A stretch of DNA of 16,612 bases, taken from the NCBI GenBank assembly GCA_938041635.1, contig CALIAD010000153.1, positions 1 through 16,612 of the forward strand, given 5' to 3'. The position numbers were made by a program, and so were the translations under genes. The stretch comes from an uncultured Atopobium sp. Lineage in GTDB: Bacteria > Actinomycetota > Coriobacteriia > Coriobacteriales > Atopobiaceae. How positions within the stretch are numbered: position 1 is the first letter of the stretch; each line of letters begins with the position of its first letter. Positions 13,601-16,612 of the stretch are shown here, one piece after another. The notes beneath the pieces are model-generated. The model was not told the DNA's origin. It did not search any database and was given only the letters and a program-made list of their open reading frames with translations.

Positions 13601-14935
13601 CTAGATTTGTTCGTTTTTGCCTGTAGGCATAGTGTCTGAGACGCGATGCTCAAAGCGTAGGTCTCTACCATACTGCACAGCATCAGCGCCAAATTTATCT
13701 TTGAGTTTATCGGTTACCTCGGAGAGATGACGTAAGTCACTCCGAGGTTTCTTTTTTGTTGTAGGCCTAGAGACTGCTGCATCAAACGTGTCATTAAATT
13801 GATCAAAAAGAGACGTTTGCACTGGTTTGGCATGCTCCTCATCTGAAAATGCGCTAATGCCAACGCCAAGCAGTCTTACTGGCTGACCTTCTTTCCAAAT
13901 GGTAGGAAGCAGGCCAACGGCAATCTCTGCAAAGAGGTGCTCATCGTCAGTTGGAGTAGACATTCTTTTTTGAGCGGTATGAGACTCTGTTGCAGAGGCT
14001 TTTACCTTAAGCGTTACGGTATAACCTTGTAACTGTTTGCGGCGAAGACGTCTGCCTACAACACCAGAAATATGTCTGATGGCTTCTTCTATTTCTTGTT
14101 TATCAAACAAATCAGCTTCAAAGGTTCTCTCGTTAGAAACAGACTTAACGTCACGAGGCTGGGCAGCTTCATGAACTTCAGAGACTTCTTTTCCTTGCGC
14201 GCGCAAAATCATCTTTGAAGCAGTATTGCCTACAAGGGAAGTGAGGTACGTTGCATCTGCTCTTGAAAGCTCTCCAAGCGTTCTGATTCCTTGTTGATGA
14301 AGTACCTTTGCCATAGCAGGACCAATACCGCTCATGGCCTCAATAGGCAGAGGTGCTAGAAATCGACCTTCTGTGCCAGGAAAGACCGCAGTAAGACCAC
14401 GAGGCTTTTCTTGCTCAGAGGCAATCTTAGCAATTGTCTTGTTTGTTCCCAGGCCAATGGAACAGGTAACACCTAGTGCTGCGACTTTCTTTTGTATGCG
14501 TTTACAAATTTCTAAAGGATTTTCTTTAGAAAATCTTCCAGGAGTAATATCAAAAAATGCTTCATCAATAGAAACCTGCTCAACAAGGGGAGTCTCATCT
14601 TTGAGAAAACCCATAACAAGAGCGCTCATTTCTGAGTATCTGTCATAACGTCCTGAAGTCCAAATTGCATGAGGACAAAGCCTTACCGCAGTAGCTGAAG
14701 GCATGGCCGAATGAACGCCAAACTTCCTTGCTTCATAAGAGGCGGTTGAAACAACGCCTCGTTTGTGGGGTGAGCCTCCAACAATTACAGGTTTTCCGCG
14801 CCATTCAGGATGATCAAGTTGTTCTACAGACGCAAAGAACGCATCAAGATCTAGAAGGCCAATGGCTTTACCATGCCACTCAAAATCACACGATTTACGT
14901 GCGTTTTTATCTGATATGTCCTTTGATGTTTCCAT
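13601..14935 (-). CDS. dinB: DNA polymerase IV (Y-family translesion polymerase)
   Basis: This Y-family polymerase (444 residues from the ATG at 14935) copies damaged templates. Palm-domain metal ligands are D29 (LLDLDAFFASVE) and D124-E125 (SIDEAFFD), with F34 at the steric-gate position. The little-finger domain follows. Near the C-terminus QTSLF (373-377) is a beta-clamp-binding motif. The frame is open to another ATG at 14983, which would add 16 residues (MYETLVLFVQKVYTIS). I prefer 14935 because the extension covers a promoter-like sequence and a LexA-like box, and the family core starts near residue 23. Neither start has a Shine-Dalgarno. It is the only - strand gene, lying between the rsfS and rpsP operons. 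SOS control is likely. Confidence 0.95.
   Translation of the reverse strand: METSKDISDKNARKSCDFEWHGKAIGLLDLDAFFASVEQLDHPEWRGKPVIVGGSPHKRGVVSTASYEARKFGVHSAMPSATAVRLCPHAIWTSGRYDRYSEMSALVMGFLKDETPLVEQVSIDEAFFDITPGRFSKENPLEICKRIQKKVAALGVTCSIGLGTNKTIAKIASEQEKPRGLTAVFPGTEGRFLAPLPIEAMSGIGPAMAKVLHQQGIRTLGELSRADATYLTSLVGNTASKMILRAQGKEVSEVHEAAQPRDVKSVSNERTFEADLFDKQEIEEAIRHISGVVGRRLRRKQLQGYTVTLKVKASATESHTAQKRMSTPTDDEHLFAEIAVGLLPTIWKEGQPVRLLGVGISAFSDEEHAKPVQTSLFDQFNDTFDAAVSRPTTKKKPRSDLRHLSEVTDKLKDKFGADAVQYGRDLRFEHRVSDTMPTGKNEQI
13716..13758 (+). terminator. Intrinsic terminator for the rsfS operon, inside dinB antisense
   Basis: ACCTCGGAG (13716-13724) pairs perfectly with CTCCGAGGT (13740-13748). An inner TGAC-GTAA-GTCA hairpin (13728-13739) extends it after a 3-nt bulge. 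TTTCTTTTTT follows (13749-13758). It is positioned about 126 nt past the rsfS stop, within the coding sequence of convergent dinB. On the - strand no T-run follows, so it acts only rightward. Confidence 0.8.
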
Positions 14936-14941
14936 AGAAAT

Positions 14942-14976
14942 AGTGTATACTTTTTGTACAAATAGAACAAGTGTTT
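14942..14976 (-). promoter_or_regulatory. Candidate leaderless dinB promoter with overlapping LexA-like box
   Basis: On the - strand TTGTTC (complement of 14965-14970) and TACACT (complement of 14942-14947) are 17 bp apart. The first base of the dinB ATG (14935) is seven bases beyond the -10, so the transcript could start at the ATG. GAACAAGTGTTT (14965-14976) matches GAAC-N4-GTTC, the Gram-positive LexA core, with one mismatch and covers the -35. Confidence 0.5.
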
Positions 14977-15122
14977 CATACATAAATTACGAGTACTTTT
15001 TGAAGAGAGCAAATTTATACTTTTCGAGGTTAATGCGTTGTTGTACACTTGTAACCCGATTTGTGGCTTTGCGGTGCAGCCCATCTAACATCCGAGGCAC
15101 CGCTCGTATGGAGGAGTTTTCA
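14977..15122 (+). promoter_or_regulatory. rpsP promoter region and leader hairpin
   Basis: Two weak promoter candidates are present: TATACT (15016-15021), with only a poor -35 near 14994, and TTTTCG (15021-15026) with TACACT (15044-15049), 17 bp apart. Downstream, GCGGTGC (15071-15077) pairs perfectly with GCACCGC (15097-15103), loop 19 nt, ending 6 nt before the GGAGGAG Shine-Dalgarno (15110-15116). The hairpin may influence rpsP translation. Confidence 0.4.
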
Positions 15123-15491
15123 TTGGCAGTTAAGATTCGTCTGGCCCGTCACGGTGCCAAGAAGCGTCCGTACTATCGCGTAGTTGTCGCTGATGGTCGT
15201 ATGCCTCGCGATGGTCGTTACATTGAAGAAGTCGGTCGTTATAACCCACTGACTAGCCCAAAGACGATTGATATCAACCTCGAGAAGGTTGACGAGTGGG
15301 TAGCAAAGGGCGCTCAGCCAACAAGCGCAGTTTCTCACCTCATTGAGATCGCTCGTACTGGTGCTCCAGTTGCAGAGAAGAAGACCAAGCTCTCCAAGAA
15401 GGCACAGGCAAAGGCCGCTGCAGCTGCAGAGGCTGCTGCTGAGGCTGCTGCCGCAGCTGCTGAGGAGTCCGAGGCTCCAGAGGCTGAGTAA
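15123..15491 (+). CDS. rpsP: 30S ribosomal protein S16
   Basis: This 122-residue S16 assembles early on 16S rRNA. The core AVKIRLARHGAKKRPYYRVVVADGRMPRDGRYIEEVGRYNPL is diagnostic. I place the start at TTG 15123, giving M-AVKIRL as in homologues. GGAGGAG (15110-15116) lies 6 nt upstream. The alternative ATG at 15108 overlaps that Shine-Dalgarno. After about residue 85 there is a long Lys/Ala and then Ala/Glu-rich tail (AAAAAEAAAEAAAAAAEE), beyond the usual core. First gene of the rpsP-khpA-rimM-trmD operon. Confidence 0.95.
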   Translation: MAVKIRLARHGAKKRPYYRVVVADGRMPRDGRYIEEVGRYNPLTSPKTIDINLEKVDEWVAKGAQPTSAVSHLIEIARTGAPVAEKKTKLSKKAQAKAAAAAEAAAEAAAAAAEESEAPEAE

Positions 15492-15494
15492 ATC

Positions 15495-15797
15495 GTGTCT
15501 GAATTCACAGAGCCCACTGAGGTAGACGCTGTCGATCAAGACATTCAGGAGATGCCTTCTGACAAGGTTGCTGATCTTGTCGAGTACATCGTCTGTGGTC
15601 TTGTCGATAATGAAGATGCTGTTGCACTCGACGTCACCGATCGCGAGGATGGAGCCTTGATTGAGGTTTCTTGCTCTGAGGAAGACGCTGGACGTGTCAT
15701 CGGCCGCAAGGGTAGAACCATTAAGGCTATTCGTACTTTGGCTCGTGCTCTTGGCCAGCGTGTTGGCACCTCTGTTGATGTCGAGGTTGTAGGCTAA
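15495..15797 (+). CDS. khpA: KH-domain RNA-binding protein KhpA (YlqC)
   Basis: This 100-residue protein has one KH fold. The RNA-contacting GxxG loop is GRKG within GRVIGRKGRTIKAIR, followed by LARALGQRVGTSVDVEV. About 25 acidic residues precede the fold, a longer N-terminus than usual. The start is GTG at 15495, 3 nt after the rpsP stop. KhpA homologues partner KhpB/EloR and bind many RNAs. Its place between rpsP and rimM is conserved in Gram-positive genomes. Confidence 0.92.
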   Translation: MSEFTEPTEVDAVDQDIQEMPSDKVADLVEYIVCGLVDNEDAVALDVTDREDGALIEVSCSEEDAGRVIGRKGRTIKAIRTLARALGQRVGTSVDVEVVG

Positions 15798-15799
15798 TT

Positions 15800-16321
15800 T
15801 TGCGTAAACACTGGCGAGCAATTGCTCAAATTGTTAAAACGCATGGTAAAAGAGGGGAGGTTGTGACGGTTCCCGTTCACAGCCTTCCTTCTCTTATAGC
15901 TGAAGGCATGACAGTTGTTCCTGTTCCACCTGCGCTTAAGGGCCCTAGAGATTTCTCAGTTGTCTCTGTTGAGTCAGATGATAGAGAAGGTAGTCTTGTA
16001 ACTTTTGAAGAGGTAACTACCATCTCCGATGCAGAAGAGCTTGTTGGTAAAACGCTTCTGGTAGAAGAAGATTGTCTTCCAGAAAACTTTGGTCTGGTAA
16101 ATGTTTCTTTACTTGTGGGTAGAGAAGTACGTGATACAGAACATGGTTCTCTGGGTGAAATTATAGAGGTTCTTGTTGGACCTACACAAAATGTGTGGGT
16201 CATTGAGGGGCCTTTTGGACAGGTACTGATGCCTGCCGTGGATGAATTTATCAAAGAGGCCCCAGCCGAGGGCTCCATTACCGTCTCAATTCCTCAGGGC
16301 CTTCTTAGGTTAGGTGAGTAG
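15800..16321 (+). CDS. rimM: Ribosome maturation factor RimM
   Basis: This 173-residue protein helps assemble the 30S head, binding S19. The N-terminal RimM domain shows IAQIVKTHGKRGEVVTVP, with VTFEEVTTISDAEELVGKTLLV. A C-terminal PRC-barrel domain (LLVGREVRDTEHGSLGEIIEV, then VLMPAVDEFIKEAP) follows near residue 102. The start appears to be TTG at 15800, 2 nt after the khpA stop, with no strong Shine-Dalgarno. No ATG or GTG lies early enough to keep the conserved core. It ends 1 nt before trmD. Confidence 0.95.
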   Translation: MRKHWRAIAQIVKTHGKRGEVVTVPVHSLPSLIAEGMTVVPVPPALKGPRDFSVVSVESDDREGSLVTFEEVTTISDAEELVGKTLLVEEDCLPENFGLVNVSLLVGREVRDTEHGSLGEIIEVLVGPTQNVWVIEGPFGQVLMPAVDEFIKEAPAEGSITVSIPQGLLRLGE

Positions 16322-16322
16322 C

Positions 16323-16612
16323 ATGCGTCTAGAAACGCTCTCAGTATTTCCTGAGGTCTTCTCGCCCTATTTAAATGCTTCCATTATGGGCAGAGCTCAA
16401 AAGGCAAATATTTTTGAGTTTTATGCGCATGACTTGCGTGACTGGACGCATGATAGGCATCGTACGGTAGATGATGCTCCTTTTGGTGGTGGACAAGGCA
16501 TGCTTATGAAGCCTGCTCCCATTTTTGAGGCAGTTCGTGAGATTTCTGATCAAGCGGAACCTAAGCCCCACGTGGTGTTTTTCTCGCCAGTTGGTAGGCC
16601 GTATTCTCAGGC
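16323..16612 (+). CDS. trmD: tRNA (guanine-37-N1)-methyltransferase TrmD, N-terminal part
   Basis: TrmD methylates G37 of tRNAs that read CNN codons, preventing frameshifting, using S-adenosylmethionine. Only about 96 N-terminal residues are in the window; the frame runs off the right edge. The sequence MRLETLSVFPEVFSPYLNAS and DDAPFGGGQGMLMKPAPI (residues 55-72) are diagnostic, and VVFFSPVGRPYSQ begins the trefoil-knot SAM-binding region. It starts 1 nt after the rimM stop, so translation is probably coupled. Confidence 0.95.
   Translation, partial: MRLETLSVFPEVFSPYLNASIMGRAQKANIFEFYAHDLRDWTHDRHRTVDDAPFGGGQGMLMKPAPIFEAVREISDQAEPKPHVVFFSPVGRPYSQ

Noticed and set aside
14862..15122. N-terminal extension of rpsP into dinB
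   Set aside because: It would cover the divergent dinB start; S16 homologues begin MAVKIRL and a Shine-Dalgarno marks TTG 15123.
15410..15470. GCT/GCA-rich tandem repeat
   Set aside because: It is the coding sequence of the Ala-rich S16 tail, in frame, not an independent repeat or CRISPR-like array.
15120..15821. Long - strand open frame opposite rpsP-khpA (233 residues)
   Set aside because: It is the antisense shadow of S16 and KhpA; its Ser/Leu/Cys-rich repeats mirror the Ala/Glu-rich tail.

Overview
This window reads as a chromosomal housekeeping segment from a mid-GC (roughly 47%, by eye) Gram-positive actinobacterium. The best guess is Coriobacteriia, Atopobium/Lancefieldella/Olsenella-like. 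The evidence is an RodA-PBP2 pair, a TIGR03960/TIGR03936 radical-SAM pair beside rplU-rpmA, an L27 without the N-terminal extension typical of Firmicutes, a leader peptide with three tandem Trp codons of the actinobacterial trp-leader type, and frequent GTG/TTG starts. The taxonomic call is inference; no rRNA is present.

Layout on the + strand: (1) 1-2910, the elongation cell-wall genes: 3' end of PBP2 (mrdA), rodA, and a DUF697/YcjF-like protein. (2) 2915-5607, two overlapping genes for a TIGR03960 radical-SAM protein and its TIGR03936 partner. (3) 5608-6496, a structured leader, rplU (L21), rpmA (L27) and a strong intrinsic terminator. (4) 6558-10133, a self-contained cassette: promoter, Trp-codon leader peptide, attenuator terminator, then a TrpP-like S component, a fused double ATPase and an EcfT. 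I read this as a tryptophan-attenuated ECF-type tryptophan importer; it sits between rpmA and obgE. (5) 10203-13590, obgE, nadD, yqeK and rsfS (ribosome assembly/silencing and NAD synthesis), with an alternating-hairpin element between nadD and yqeK. (6) 13601-14935 on the - strand, dinB (DNA polymerase IV), convergent with rsfS and divergent from (7) 15123 to the window end, the rpsP-khpA-rimM-trmD operon, with trmD cut by the edge.

The most interesting item is the ECF cassette. Sequence features allow a classic 1:2 / 2:3 / 3:4 attenuation switch in which ribosome stalling at Trp codons 9-11 would release an antiterminator and permit expression of the transporter. The transporter's own ATPase is asymmetric: the switch histidine of NBD1 is Gln and the NBD2 signature is LSRGQ. 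Both substitutions map to the same composite ATP site.

Other non-coding signals: mutually exclusive hairpins in the rplU leader and in the nadD-yqeK gap, an intrinsic terminator for the rsfS operon embedded inside the antisense 3' coding end of dinB, and a possible leaderless dinB promoter whose -35 overlaps a LexA-like box. No tRNA, rRNA, CRISPR array, insertion sequence or transposase was seen.
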